DNA of 64,000 nucleotides from Hymenobacter cellulosivorans. Its GTDB lineage: Bacteria; Bacteroidota; Bacteroidia; Cytophagales; Hymenobacteraceae. Location: positions 806,001-870,000 of the forward strand of contig NZ_CP095049.1 of assembly GCF_022919135.1 (NCBI RefSeq), read 5' to 3'. Of this stretch, positions 1 through 8,406 are shown piece after piece. The stretch's first letter is position 1; every line of letters starts with the position of its first letter. The notes below the pieces were generated by a model that worked only from the letters and a program-made list of their open reading frames with translations, ran no database searches and was not told the DNA's origin. Position numbers and translations under genes: made by a program.

Positions 1-14
1 CCAAAAAGTAAGCC

Positions 15-902
15 CTAGGCCCCGGCGGCGCCCACGAACTTGAGCAGCTCCTGGTATATCACGTTGTCTTTCCAATAGAGCTGTAGCACCATCGGCACGT
101 GTTTTTTGCCGGGCAGCACCGCAAACTGCGGCTCCCGCCCCAATTCCTTCAGCTTTAGCCGAAACTTCTGGCTGCTGCTACTAATGGACGGGTAAGTTTC
201 GCCGCCGATAAACACCAGAAACGGTGGTGTGGCGGCCGTTACGTAGTACATCGGCGACACTGATTTCCACACGGCCGGGTCCTTGCCAAAGGGCACCAGA
301 TATTGCTCGTCGCCGCCGTACTGCATCTTGCGCAAGTAATCATACATATCCAGGCCGGCGGGGTCGTCGAGGATGGCGCCGCGCACGGGGTTGGTGGCCA
401 GCCCGCGGCGGCTGAACAGGGTGTTATCGGCGGCTAGCAAAGCGGCCAGTCCGCCCCCGGCCGAGTGGCCCATGGTAAAGAGCCGCTGCGGGTCGCCGCC
501 ATATTCGGCAATGTGCTGAGTGGTCCAGATGACAGCCCGGGCGCAGTCGTCGGCCATGGCGGGCACTTGCACCTTGGGCGCCAGGCGGTAGTTGATGACG
601 ACGGCCACCACGCCCTGCTTGGCCAGGCGCCGTCCGATAAAGGAGTAGAAGTTCTTGTTGCCGCTGTTCCAGCTGCCGCCGTGAATAAAGACCACCACCG
701 GATACGGCACTGTGGCCTTTTGGCGAGGCGCGTACACATCGAGGCGGTGCCGCTCGGTATCGAAGCCGGCTTCCGAGGCGGGCACGTAGGCCAGGTTGGC
801 AAACCGGCGGCTGGGCCGGGCCTGGGCCATTTCATTGGCTACCAGCACCAGCAGCAATACGGTAACAAACGCCGGCAAAGCCAGCAAACGGGAAAAACGC
901 AT
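15..902 (-). CDS. Secreted alpha/beta hydrolase (esterase/lipase, HSL/BD-FAE-like)
   Basis: A 295-residue protein with a hydrophobic signal peptide (about residues 1-28, ending near AQA). The oxyanion-hole motif HGGSW and the nucleophile elbow GHSAGG are both visible, followed by a late GKKH segment that could supply the catalytic His. This is the pattern of hormone-sensitive-lipase-like esterases acting on short acyl or acetyl esters. The signal peptide places it in the periplasm or outside. It is a stand-alone gene divergent from the TPR gene at 1106. The substrate cannot be read from sequence. Confidence 0.85.
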   Translation of the reverse strand: MRFSRLLALPAFVTVLLLVLVANEMAQARPSRRFANLAYVPASEAGFDTERHRLDVYAPRQKATVPYPVVVFIHGGSWNSGNKNFYSFIGRRLAKQGVVAVVINYRLAPKVQVPAMADDCARAVIWTTQHIAEYGGDPQRLFTMGHSAGGGLAALLAADNTLFSRRGLATNPVRGAILDDPAGLDMYDYLRKMQYGGDEQYLVPFGKDPAVWKSVSPMYYVTAATPPFLVFIGGETYPSISSSSQKFRLKLKELGREPQFAVLPGKKHVPMVLQLYWKDNVIYQELLKFVGAAGA

Positions 903-1041
903 AGACGGGAAAGGGTACGGCGAAGTTGGGCAGCGGGCCGGGAACCCGACGTGGCTCTATATACTTTATTGGGCAGCTCCCGGATTGGTGAACTAGCCCA
1001 GCCCAACGCGTCCGGGCGCGCGGGGTTGCCGGGCGCCGTCC

Positions 1042-1049
1042 TATATTTG
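1042..1049 (+). promoter_or_regulatory. Bacteroidota -7 box (TATATTTG)
   Basis: A perfect TAnnTTTG lies 57 nt before the ATG of the TPR gene. No well-spaced TTG/TTTG -33 box is present (the nearest TTG is only 13 nt upstream), so this is a partial match. Confidence 0.4.
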
Positions 1050-1105
1050 CCTGACGGCCTTCGGGCTGGCTTCTTTCCCGTCGTTTTTCTTAGTTGCTCT
1101 TTCCC

Positions 1106-1825
1106 ATGAAAAAATACCTGCTGCTCCTCGTCTGCGGTCTGGCCCTGGCCACCGCCCCGGCGCACGCCCAGCGTAAAACCAAAGTCAAAGTAAAAACCGA
1201 AGCCGCTGGCACGGCCGCCAACCGCCTGCTGCCGCTCTTCGGGGGCTTGTCGGTGGAGGCGGCTCAGCAGTTGGTGGGCCCTGCCTTCCTGGCCGACATC
1301 GAACGAAACTTTGCTTCCCGCGCCGAAGCCAGCAAGTTCTTTTCGGACAAAGGCTACGAGTATATCACCGAAAACCAGCCCGACACGGCCCTGTACCGCT
1401 TCAACCTGGCCTGGCTGCTGGATCAGAAAAACGCCGATGCCTACCGCGGCCTGGGCGTTATTGCCAGTCGCAACCCCACTGCCGACGAGTCCATCAGCCT
1501 GCTCACCCAAGGCCTGACGGTAGCCCCTACCAGTTCGCTCATACTTTCTGACCTGGGCACCAGCTACCTGATTCGCTACCAGCAAACCAAGAAGAAAAAA
1601 GACCTCGACCAGGCCCAGCAGCAGTTGGAAAAAGCGTTGGCAGCCGATGCCAACAACGCCTACGCCTGGCAGCAGATGGGCCGCGTACACTACCTGCGCG
1701 AGGACTATACCAAGGCCTGGGACGCCGTGCACAAAGGCCAAAACCTGAATGTAAGCAGCATCGACCTAGACCTGATCAGCGACCTGACGGCCAAGCTGCC
1801 CGACCCCAAGGGCATGTTCAAATAA
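1106..1825 (+). CDS. Secreted tetratricopeptide-repeat protein
   Basis: A 239-residue protein. I chose the ATG at 1106 because it opens a clean signal peptide (MKKYLLLLV to AHA/Q). A TTG 12 nt upstream is in frame but less likely. After a basic K/V-rich linker, residues about 75-225 contain TPR-like helical pairs, for example PDTALYRFNLAWLLDQKNAD and the NNAYAWQQMGRVHYLREDYT segment. TPRs mediate protein-protein contacts, so a periplasmic scaffold is likely. No enzymatic motif is seen. It ends about 75 nt before the barrel gene, with no terminator between them, so co-transcription is possible. Confidence 0.75.
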   Translation: MKKYLLLLVCGLALATAPAHAQRKTKVKVKTEAAGTAANRLLPLFGGLSVEAAQQLVGPAFLADIERNFASRAEASKFFSDKGYEYITENQPDTALYRFNLAWLLDQKNADAYRGLGVIASRNPTADESISLLTQGLTVAPTSSLILSDLGTSYLIRYQQTKKKKDLDQAQQQLEKALAADANNAYAWQQMGRVHYLREDYTKAWDAVHKGQNLNVSSIDLDLISDLTAKLPDPKGMFK

Positions 1826-1901
1826 GGCGGACCGACGGAGCCAGCAGCAACGGTAGGCGCCCGGCGTGCGTATTCGGGCTGCTCACCAACTGTATTTGGC
1901 C

Positions 1902-2636
1902 GTGAACATTCGCCTGACTTTCCTCGGCAGCTTGCTGCTTTTCTCGCTGTACGCGCACACTGCCGCGGCCCAGAGCCCCGAGCGGCGGCGCCGGCACTTC
2001 ACCAACTCGGCCCGCCCCTACCACCGTGGTCCGGTGTACCTGACCCTGGGGGGCGGCGCGGGTTTTTATAACGGCGACCTGGCCGAAAGCTTCGCCGACA
2101 ACCTGCCTGGTCCTAGTGGCAGCGTGGGCGTGCTCTACATGGTGCGCCCCCGGGTAATTCTGGGTAGCGAGCTGTCCGTATTCAAGCTCGGAGCCAAAGA
2201 CCAGCTGCCCGAACGTGGCTACGCTTTCCGCAGTACCAATGGGGCCCTGACCGGCTTCGTGCGCTACGAACTGACGCGGGACGAAAGCGAGTTTGCCGAT
2301 TCGCACGGACCTCCGGCAATGATTAAACCGTATATAAAGGCTGGCGTTGGGGCTCTGCTTTACACGCCCGAAGCATACTTGGGCAATGCCCGACCAGTGC
2401 CCAGCACCAATTTCCTGCCGACTGAGCGCAATGACTACCCCGCCACGGCCCTTATTGCGCCGGTTGGCCTGGGCCTGACCTTTCGCCTGATGCCCCAGCT
2501 CAATGTTTCGGCCGAAGGTTCCTACTACTTCACCACCACCGACCACCTCGACGACATCAGCCAGCGTGGCAACGCAGCTCGCAACGACGGATTTGGCCTG
2601 ATGGAACTCAAGCTTGAATACTCGCCCTGGCGGTAA
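1902..2636 (+). CDS. Outer-membrane beta-barrel family protein
   Basis: A 244-residue protein with a signal peptide (SLLLFSLYAHTAAAQ) followed by alternating hydrophobic/polar strands rich in Gly, Tyr and Phe (YLTLGGGAGFYNGDL, MVRPRVILGSELSVF). The last strand has the form LMELKLEYSPW, typical of small barrels that insert through BAM. I prefer the GTG at 1902. An in-frame GTG at 1866 would add 12 residues before the same signal peptide. No ligand can be inferred. A strong terminator follows. Confidence 0.7.
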   Translation: MNIRLTFLGSLLLFSLYAHTAAAQSPERRRRHFTNSARPYHRGPVYLTLGGGAGFYNGDLAESFADNLPGPSGSVGVLYMVRPRVILGSELSVFKLGAKDQLPERGYAFRSTNGALTGFVRYELTRDESEFADSHGPPAMIKPYIKAGVGALLYTPEAYLGNARPVPSTNFLPTERNDYPATALIAPVGLGLTFRLMPQLNVSAEGSYYFTTTDHLDDISQRGNAARNDGFGLMELKLEYSPWR

Positions 2637-2661
2637 GCATAGGGTTCGTAGCGCCCTTGCC

Positions 2662-2707
2662 AAGCGGGGCCTTCCTACTCACCGGTGAGTAGGAAGGCCC
2701 CGCTTTT
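2662..2707 (+). terminator. Rho-independent terminator after the barrel gene
   Basis: A perfect 22-bp inverted repeat centred on ACCGGT, with arms AAGCGGGGCCTTCCTACTC and its complement, followed by TTTTT. Confidence 0.85.
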
Positions 2708-2781
2708 TGCTTGGCAGCATCGGCTTCACTCAATGCAAAAAGAGGTTGCACGTTACCTTGGCGGTCCTTTGTCTTCTGTAT

Positions 2782-3726
2782 ATGCTGAAAAATTGTCTTG
2801 CCATCTTGTGCGTACTAGGGTTGCTGGCTTCAGCCCAGGCCCAACCCGCGTCAGTCAACCAACACGGTTTCTACATTCCGGCCAACCTGACGGAAGCCAA
2901 CGAGCAGCTCGACAAAATCCTTAGTCCCAAAGCCAAAGCTCACTTTAAGACGCTGGAGCCGAGCAATTTTGAAGATATCAACGGCATTTTCTTGCTCAAT
3001 GAGTGGGCAAAGGCTCCCAACGGCCAACCTAACCGCTTGGAACGATACCTGGACACCTTCATTCAGCCTAAGCCGGACCTGTGGCGCTACGATGCCGACC
3101 AAATGCGTAGCTACCTTATTTACCTCTCTTACCTGCGCTATCTGCGCAACCAGCCCTTTGACGTAAGCACCGAGGCCCGGAAGCTCAATGCTACGGCCGA
3201 TTCGTTGCAGCGCCTCAGTGACCTGCGCCACGCCCGCCACCTGACGGCCGACTCCATCAGCGGCATCTACATTCCTAAGAACCTGCCGGACGCCTTCCGC
3301 CAACTCGACCAGCTACTGACCGACACGGTTAAGCAGCAACTGCGCCACCCCGACCCGGAATACGGCCTCAGCCGGTTCCATTTTGGCCTGGGCCTCTGGA
3401 TGCGCAACAGCTGGCAGCTCTGGGGCGGCTCCCGACTGCAGCAGTATTTCGAAGCCAAAGGCGTGACACACCCCGATGATATGTCGGGCATCTTGCTTGA
3501 TACCTACAGCCAGTACCTAAACGGCAAAGCCCCAGACGAGGCGGGCATCAAGGCCCTTACCCAACTTGTGCCGCCCGTCGTAGCGCCGGGGCCGCCGCCA
3601 CCGCCGAAACTCTATTACTCCAAGCCATACCGGAAATTTCTGCGCCGCCGTCGAATCGATGATTTCAACAGCTTACCACCCGAAGCCTACGCCGAAGAGG
3701 TTGAGATTGTAAAGCCGCCACAGTAG
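2782..3726 (+). CDS. Secreted protein with two DUF6794-like repeats
   Basis: A 314-residue protein. The ATG at 2782 starts a signal peptide (MLKNCLAILC to ASAQA). Two homologous halves follow. Each begins with an IP-NL motif and a run of the form QLD..L (FYIPANLTEANEQLDKIL at about 33; IYIPKNLPDAFRQLDQLL at about 164). The second half keeps the hallmarks I associate with DUF6794: HFGLGLWMRNSW, LWGG and HPDDMSGILLDTY. The first half has lost most of these. The C-terminus has a proline stretch (APGPPPPPK) and then a basic/acidic tail. Function is unknown; the family name is from memory. Confidence 0.65.
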   Translation: MLKNCLAILCVLGLLASAQAQPASVNQHGFYIPANLTEANEQLDKILSPKAKAHFKTLEPSNFEDINGIFLLNEWAKAPNGQPNRLERYLDTFIQPKPDLWRYDADQMRSYLIYLSYLRYLRNQPFDVSTEARKLNATADSLQRLSDLRHARHLTADSISGIYIPKNLPDAFRQLDQLLTDTVKQQLRHPDPEYGLSRFHFGLGLWMRNSWQLWGGSRLQQYFEAKGVTHPDDMSGILLDTYSQYLNGKAPDEAGIKALTQLVPPVVAPGPPPPPKLYYSKPYRKFLRRRRIDDFNSLPPEAYAEEVEIVKPPQ

Positions 3727-3747
3727 CACAGCCTCACCGCAGAACTC

Positions 3748-3783
3748 AAAAAAGGCCCGTCATTGCTTGACGGGCCTTTTTTG
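3748..3783. terminator. Bidirectional terminator between convergent genes
   Basis: The stem AAAAAAGGCCCGTCA pairs with TGACGGGCCTTTTTT around a short loop. A-runs and T-runs on both sides would serve the gene ending at 3726 (+) and the M4 protease ending at 3805 (-). Confidence 0.85.
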
Positions 3784-3804
3784 ATTTTCAGAAAGCAGGC
3801 AAAC

Positions 3805-6255
3805 CTACTCCTTCACAAAGCGCTGACGGTAGGTCGTCTGTCCGTCGCTCACGGTCAGGGTGTACATACCTTTAGCCAGGCCGGCCACGTTCAGCTGGCC
3901 GTTGCCTTCGTAGCGGGTCACGCTGATGGCAGCACCACGCACGTCCAGCACTTGCACCGAAACAACTTCGGCGTTGTTGGGCAGAGCAATATTCAGGCGG
4001 TCCGTAGCTGGGTTCGGGTACACGTCGAACTGGCTCGAAACCCGGCTGGCCGAAATGCCATTCAAGCCCGCGAAGGTTGTGCCGCCACTGATGGTCACGC
4101 TGTAGTCTTCGGTTTCGCCGTAGCTGTAGGCATTGCAGCTGGTAGTGGCCGAGTTGTCGCTCATAACTGCCCGCAGACGGGTTTTGCCGTTTTTGGCGGA
4201 AACCGGAACCGTAAAGGAGGCCGAGCGAGTCGTGGTCGAGGTGCTGGCAGCCGTGCTTACTACCAGCTCACCCGCGTCGGTGAAGACGCCGTTCTGGTTG
4301 TAGTCGATGTATATCTTGAAGTACTCCGAATAAGCCGAGCCCGTGAAGCCCGCGCTGAAGCTGATGGTCTGGGTGGTGCCGGCCGTCAGGGTTGGAGCCG
4401 TCAGGGCCGTACCGTTGTAGTAGCCGGCATCAGCACCCGAAGAACGGGTCAGGGTACCCAGGCTCACGTAGTCGATGAATTCATAGGCTACGCTGTTGCC
4501 TTTCGAAGTGCAATACGTAGTCGGTGTAGGCGTAGTGCCACCGCCACCGCTGTAGGCTGCCCCAACGCCGACGGCGTACCAGGCATTGGTAACGGCCTGC
4601 ACCTGAGCCGAGCCAGCCCCGTACAGATCAGTAGCCGCCTGAATCGAATAAGTACGGGCCGCTGCGTAGTTCGACGAAGCTGTCAGGTAGACGCTTTCGG
4701 TGCGGTAGGCAATTTTGGCGGCGGCATCCATGCCCACACCAGTCACGTTGAAGGCGCTGCCGATGTCGTTGGTGCCGCTGCCCCCGGCCACCACGCGGTA
4801 AAACCAGTGGTTCAGTACGCCGCTGTTGGTGTGCACCCCGCCGTAGTCGTTCGACTGCGTCGGCGAAGTAGTGGTGGCCTTCCAGTAGGTGCCCTTGTAG
4901 GTATCGGGCTGACCTTCAGCGTTAGGGTTGCTCATCGAGCGCAGGCCGGGGCGCTGCTTGTCAATGTCTTCCCCAATAATCCAGGTCGACTTGGTCAAAC
5001 CCAGTTTGGCGGCAGTGTACTCCTCGATGGCCGCTCCCCAGATGTCGGAGAAGCCTTCGTTCATTGCCCCCGACTCGTTCTGGTAGGTCAGGTTGGCCGT
5101 TTTTTCGCACACGGCGTGGCCGATTTCGTGGCCGCACACGTCCAGGGCTGTCAACGGGCGGAAGCGGGTGGCCCCGTCGCCGTAGGTCATGACCGAGCCG
5201 TTCCAGTAGGCATTTTCGTAGCCCACCCCGTCGCCGGGCGTGTCGTCGAAGTGCACGTAGCTCTTGATTTTGGCGTTGGCATTGTCGTAGGAGCTACGGC
5301 CGTGTACCAGTTTCCAGTAGTCGAACGTGGCCTGGGCGCCGAAGTGCGCATCACCGGCCACGTTGTCGAAGTTGGCGTTGTTGTACTCAGTCCAGCTGTT
5401 GTCGGCGTCGGTGAAGTCGACGGCCGAGGTGTAGCTGTTGCCCTTGCGGCAGTTATAGGTTTCGATGCCCAGGCCGCGGGTGTACTCGCGCAGGCGGTAT
5501 TGCCCGGCCACTACCGTTTCGTTGGCCAGCGAGCGGGTGCCGCTGTAGGCCGTGGCAAACGTGGCGGTGCCCGCAGCGTGCTTGATAATAGCGTCCTGCA
5601 GTACCACGGTGCCCGTAGCAGCATCCACGTAGATGTAGGCGCGACTCAGGGGCAGCTGAGCATACACGTTGAACTTCCAGGCCAGCGTGGGCTTGCCCGT
5701 CTCCTGATTGTTCACGATTACCAGCTCACCCTGAGGCTTGTATGTGGCGGCGGGGTTGTTCTGCTCTTCTTTCAGGCCGGCTTCCTCGCGGGCATCCTGC
5801 CACATATACTTCTTGGCGCCCACAAACTGCAGCGCCGACTGCAACGCCGCCGAGGCACTGATGGCGGGCGTCACGTTCAGGTTGCCGATGCGCTCAAAGT
5901 TGCCCGACATACTTTGCACGCTGCCCTGCTTGGCGTGCAGCGTGTAGGAGGCGTGTTCTACCTTGATGCCTTTGTAATACTGGTCGTAGCGCTCGTGGGC
6001 ATAACCCAATGGGTCAATTTCCGTTTTGCTACGCAGCATCTGGTCGCTGGTGGCCAGCTGCAGCTGTTCGGCCAGAGCCTTGCGGGCGTCGTTGAGCGTA
6101 TAAGCAGGGGCATCGGCCCGGAAGGCTATCAGTTCCGGAGTACCTTTCTCCGATAGGACTTTTTGCTGAATGCCGGCTTTATCCTGCGCTTGGGTGGTAG
6201 AGCAAGCAAGGCCGCTAGCCAGTAGCACAGCTACTGCCGAGTACTTTTTTTTCAT
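3805..6255 (-). CDS. M4 (thermolysin-family) metallopeptidase with GEVED and T9SS sorting domain
   Basis: An 816-residue secreted zinc protease. A signal peptide is followed by an FTP/PepSY-type propeptide (about 40-210) and the M4 catalytic domain, with HEIGHA near residue 374 (two Zn-binding His and the catalytic Glu). About 20 residues later comes GAMNEGFSDIWG, which supplies the third Zn ligand. Downstream, GVHTNSGVLNHWFY fits the conserved M4 active-site His region. A GEVED-type domain (about 585-722, ending YGETEDYSVTI) precedes a C-terminal T9SS sorting domain (VYPNPATDRLNIALP to the end). It is expected to be exported by type IX secretion and autoprocessed. All key residues appear intact. 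Confidence 0.93.
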   Translation of the reverse strand: MKKKYSAVAVLLASGLACSTTQAQDKAGIQQKVLSEKGTPELIAFRADAPAYTLNDARKALAEQLQLATSDQMLRSKTEIDPLGYAHERYDQYYKGIKVEHASYTLHAKQGSVQSMSGNFERIGNLNVTPAISASAALQSALQFVGAKKYMWQDAREEAGLKEEQNNPAATYKPQGELVIVNNQETGKPTLAWKFNVYAQLPLSRAYIYVDAATGTVVLQDAIIKHAAGTATFATAYSGTRSLANETVVAGQYRLREYTRGLGIETYNCRKGNSYTSAVDFTDADNSWTEYNNANFDNVAGDAHFGAQATFDYWKLVHGRSSYDNANAKIKSYVHFDDTPGDGVGYENAYWNGSVMTYGDGATRFRPLTALDVCGHEIGHAVCEKTANLTYQNESGAMNEGFSDIWGAAIEEYTAAKLGLTKSTWIIGEDIDKQRPGLRSMSNPNAEGQPDTYKGTYWKATTTSPTQSNDYGGVHTNSGVLNHWFYRVVAGGSGTNDIGSAFNVTGVGMDAAAKIAYRTESVYLTASSNYAAARTYSIQAATDLYGAGSAQVQAVTNAWYAVGVGAAYSGGGGTTPTPTTYCTSKGNSVAYEFIDYVSLGTLTRSSGADAGYYNGTALTAPTLTAGTTQTISFSAGFTGSAYSEYFKIYIDYNQNGVFTDAGELVVSTAASTSTTTRSASFTVPVSAKNGKTRLRAVMSDNSATTSCNAYSYGETEDYSVTISGGTTFAGLNGISASRVSSQFDVYPNPATDRLNIALPNNAEVVSVQVLDVRGAAISVTRYEGNGQLNVAGLAKGMYTLTVSDGQTTYRQRFVKE

Positions 6256-6549
6256 GAATGCGTGGTTTGGAAAGTGGAAAAGGGTCGGATGTCGGAATGG
6301 CTACCGAGCGCTGGCAAGGTAATAATTTTTCAATACCAACTCACTTTCATTGCAACCTATGCCATACATATGATTGTTTTTATGAAATATTATCAAACAT
6401 AGTAAAGCTTGACCCACCGGCATTAAAGCGTTTTAATGCATTGATTAACACTTCGCCACGAATCGGCTACAATCATTTGCAAGGAGACAGACACCAAAAT
6501 TTTATACGTTTCCGAAACACTCGCTTCTTCCAACTAAACATAGATAAAT
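6256..6549. other. AT-rich divergent intergenic region
   Basis: 294 bases, clearly more AT-rich than the flanking genes, between the divergently transcribed M4 protease and SDR genes. It must hold both promoters, but no TTG-N20-TAnnTTTG pair is convincing; a TTTG at 6476 and TACGTTTC at 6505 are 25 nt apart, too far. A 99-codon open frame covers it but has no family features and is probably not coding. Confidence 0.4.
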
Positions 6550-7317
6550 ATGAATAAACGCTGGAACCTCGAGGGTAGCGTTGCCTTGGTAACCGGAGCT
6601 TCCAAGGGCATCGGGGCGGCCGTGGCCGAGGAGCTGCTGCGCTTTGGCGCCACCGTCATTGCCGTGGCCCGGGGTACCGCCGACCTCGAAGCCCAGGTGG
6701 CGCAATGGCAAGCTCAGGGACTGGACGCCCACGCCCTGAGTGCCGACCTGAGCCGCCCCGACGAGCGGGAAAACCTGCTGCGTGAAGTCAGTCGGCGCTG
6801 GCCCAAGCTCCACATCCTGGTCAACAACGTGGGCACCAACATCCGTAAGTCGACGGCCGTGTACAGCCCCGAAGACTACCGCCACGTGATGGAAACCAAC
6901 CTGGAATCCACCTTTGGCATGTGCCAGGCCGCTTATCCGCTATTGCAACTCAATGGCGGGGGCTGCATCGTCAATATTTCGTCGGTGGCCGGCCTGGTGC
7001 ACCTGCGCACGGGCTCAGTGTATGGCATGACCAAAGCGGCTATTATTCAACTGACCCGCAACCTGGCCGTGGAGTGGGCCCCGGATAATATCCGCGTCAA
7101 CTGCATTGCGCCCTGGTATATCCGCACGCCGCTGGCCGCGGGTGTGCTTAGCAATGAGCAGTATCGGCAAAGCGTGCTGGACCGCACACCGCTGCAGCGC
7201 ATTGGGGAGCCCGAGGAAGTCAGCAGCGCCGTGGCCTTTCTGTGCCTGCCCGCCGCCAGCTACATCACCGGCCAGACCCTGAGCGTCGACGGCGGCTTCA
7301 GCGTGAATGGGTTCTAG
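6550..7317 (+). CDS. SDR oxidoreductase, tropinone-reductase-like
   Basis: 255 residues, the usual length for a classical short-chain dehydrogenase. The Rossmann motif GASKGIG is at about residues 16-22, NNVG near 95, a catalytic Ser in NISSV, and the YGMTK Tyr/Lys pair near 157-161. The N-terminal WNLEG and the [20 protein letters not shown] segment resemble the plant tropinone-reductase-like branch. An NAD(P)H-dependent ketone/alcohol reaction in the cytoplasm is expected. The natural substrate is unknown. Confidence 0.85.
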   Translation: MNKRWNLEGSVALVTGASKGIGAAVAEELLRFGATVIAVARGTADLEAQVAQWQAQGLDAHALSADLSRPDERENLLREVSRRWPKLHILVNNVGTNIRKSTAVYSPEDYRHVMETNLESTFGMCQAAYPLLQLNGGGCIVNISSVAGLVHLRTGSVYGMTKAAIIQLTRNLAVEWAPDNIRVNCIAPWYIRTPLAAGVLSNEQYRQSVLDRTPLQRIGEPEEVSSAVAFLCLPAASYITGQTLSVDGGFSVNGF

Positions 7318-7343
7318 GATTTCGCGCAGGCCAGTATTCAACC

Positions 7344-7497
7344 TGTCATTGCGAGCAGCGCGAAGCAATCCGTCCGCTGAAATGTGCTGAGTGTTCCAAA
7401 GTAAAAGCCCTTACTACTGCTTGTAGTAAGGGCTTTCTGGTAAAAGGCTGTTTGTCACAAGCAGAGGACGGATTGCTTCGCGCTGCTTACAATGACA
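7344..7497. repeat. REP-like palindromic element, copy A
   Basis: A 154-bp palindromic unit. The 32-nt outer arms (7344-7375 and 7466-7497) are complementary at all but two positions and contain GCAGCGCGAAGCAATCCGTC. An inner hairpin at about 7403-7436 has arms AAAGCCCTTACTAC and GTAGTAAGGGCTTT. The sequence between the stems matches the element at 38218-38394 in opposite orientation. It lies downstream of the SDR gene and could stop transcription. Confidence 0.85.
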
Positions 7498-7530
7498 GAT
7501 GCAGCAACAACAAACAGTCAGTTATGAACC

Positions 7531-8397
7531 TTATTGGTGCAGGGCAGCTTCGTAGCGGGTTAGGGCACCTTCGCTGGAAGCCAGGTAGAGGAAGGGTTCG
7601 ATGAGCTCGAGTTCCATGAGCAGAAACTCCCCGTTGGCGTCTACCCCATCGACGCGGGCGTAGAGGCAGTCTTGGGCAAACTGGGCAATGATACGGTCGG
7701 CGGCTTGGCGCAGGTGGGCGGGAGCCTCGCGGGGCTCGATGCCGCCGCCGAGGTAGTGCTGCACCCGGAAGTCGCCGGACTTGGGCGTCTTGAGTACGCA
7801 GTGGCTGAACTGGCCGCCGAGGTAAATCAGGGACCATTCGCCTTCGGTCTGAATCTGGGGCTGGAAGGGCTGAACCAGGAAATCTTCGTGCTGCACCAGC
7901 TCAGTGAGTTGAGGCAGGCGCTCGGCAGTTTCGAGGCGGGTCAGGGTAAAAGTGTTTTTGGCCCCACCGCTTACGGCCGGCTTCACCACCAGCTGGTCGC
8001 TGCCGAGCTTGTCAAACAGGTCGTCAATCACCACCTCGCTGCCTTTGGGGAGCCAGTGAGTAGGCACGATTTTGACGCCGGCCTGCTCCAGGTCGCGCAA
8101 GTATTTCTTGTCGGCGTTCCAGCGGATAATGCTCGACGGATTGAGCAGCTGAATGCCGGTAGCGTCCATCCGGTCGAGCCAGGCGTAGAAATCGTCGACC
8201 CGGTCGAAGTAGTCCCAAGGGGATTTGACCACCACTTTGTCGTAGCCAGCCCAGTCGACAGCCGGGTTGGTCCACACCCGCGGGGTTACCTGGTGGCCTT
8301 GCTCGCGCAAGTAACGGGTGAGCAGGCTGTCTTCATCTTCCACGGTGGGCGCGGCGTACTGCGTCAGACTTTCGCAGGTCACGAGGGCAATGTTCAT
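7531..8397 (-). CDS. ATP-grasp domain protein
   Basis: 288 residues. An N-terminal pre-ATP-grasp region (MNIALVTCES, with VVVKSPWDYF at about 54-63) is followed by the ATP-binding core: KKYLRDLEQAGVKIVPT, VVKPAVSGGAKNTF for the nucleotide-binding Lys and glycine loop, and the metal-binding end YARVDGVDANGEFLLMELEL. This pattern fits the glutathione-synthetase-like or DcsG-like ATP-grasp ligases, which make an amide or similar bond through an acyl phosphate. The substrate is not identifiable. It starts just upstream of the first M20 gene stop, in the same direction, so an operon with the two amidohydrolases is possible. Confidence 0.75.
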   Translation of the reverse strand: MNIALVTCESLTQYAAPTVEDEDSLLTRYLREQGHQVTPRVWTNPAVDWAGYDKVVVKSPWDYFDRVDDFYAWLDRMDATGIQLLNPSSIIRWNADKKYLRDLEQAGVKIVPTHWLPKGSEVVIDDLFDKLGSDQLVVKPAVSGGAKNTFTLTRLETAERLPQLTELVQHEDFLVQPFQPQIQTEGEWSLIYLGGQFSHCVLKTPKSGDFRVQHYLGGGIEPREAPAHLRQAADRIIAQFAQDCLYARVDGVDANGEFLLMELELIEPFLYLASSEGALTRYEAALHQ

Positions 8398-8406
8398 TGG
8401 GGTACC

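Noticed and set aside
3763..6156. Long + strand open frame of almost 800 codons opposite the M4 protease
   Set aside because: Low-complexity Val/Gly/His-rich translation, no start context or family features; it is the antisense shadow of a high-GC gene with clear catalytic motifs.
6476..6512. Promoter for the SDR gene (TTTG with TACGTTTC)
   Set aside because: The spacing of 25 nt is too long and the -7 box ends in C instead of G.
6258..6557. 99-codon + strand frame between the M4 protease and SDR genes
   Set aside because: AT-rich divergent intergenic DNA, overlaps the SDR start, no recognisable protein features.
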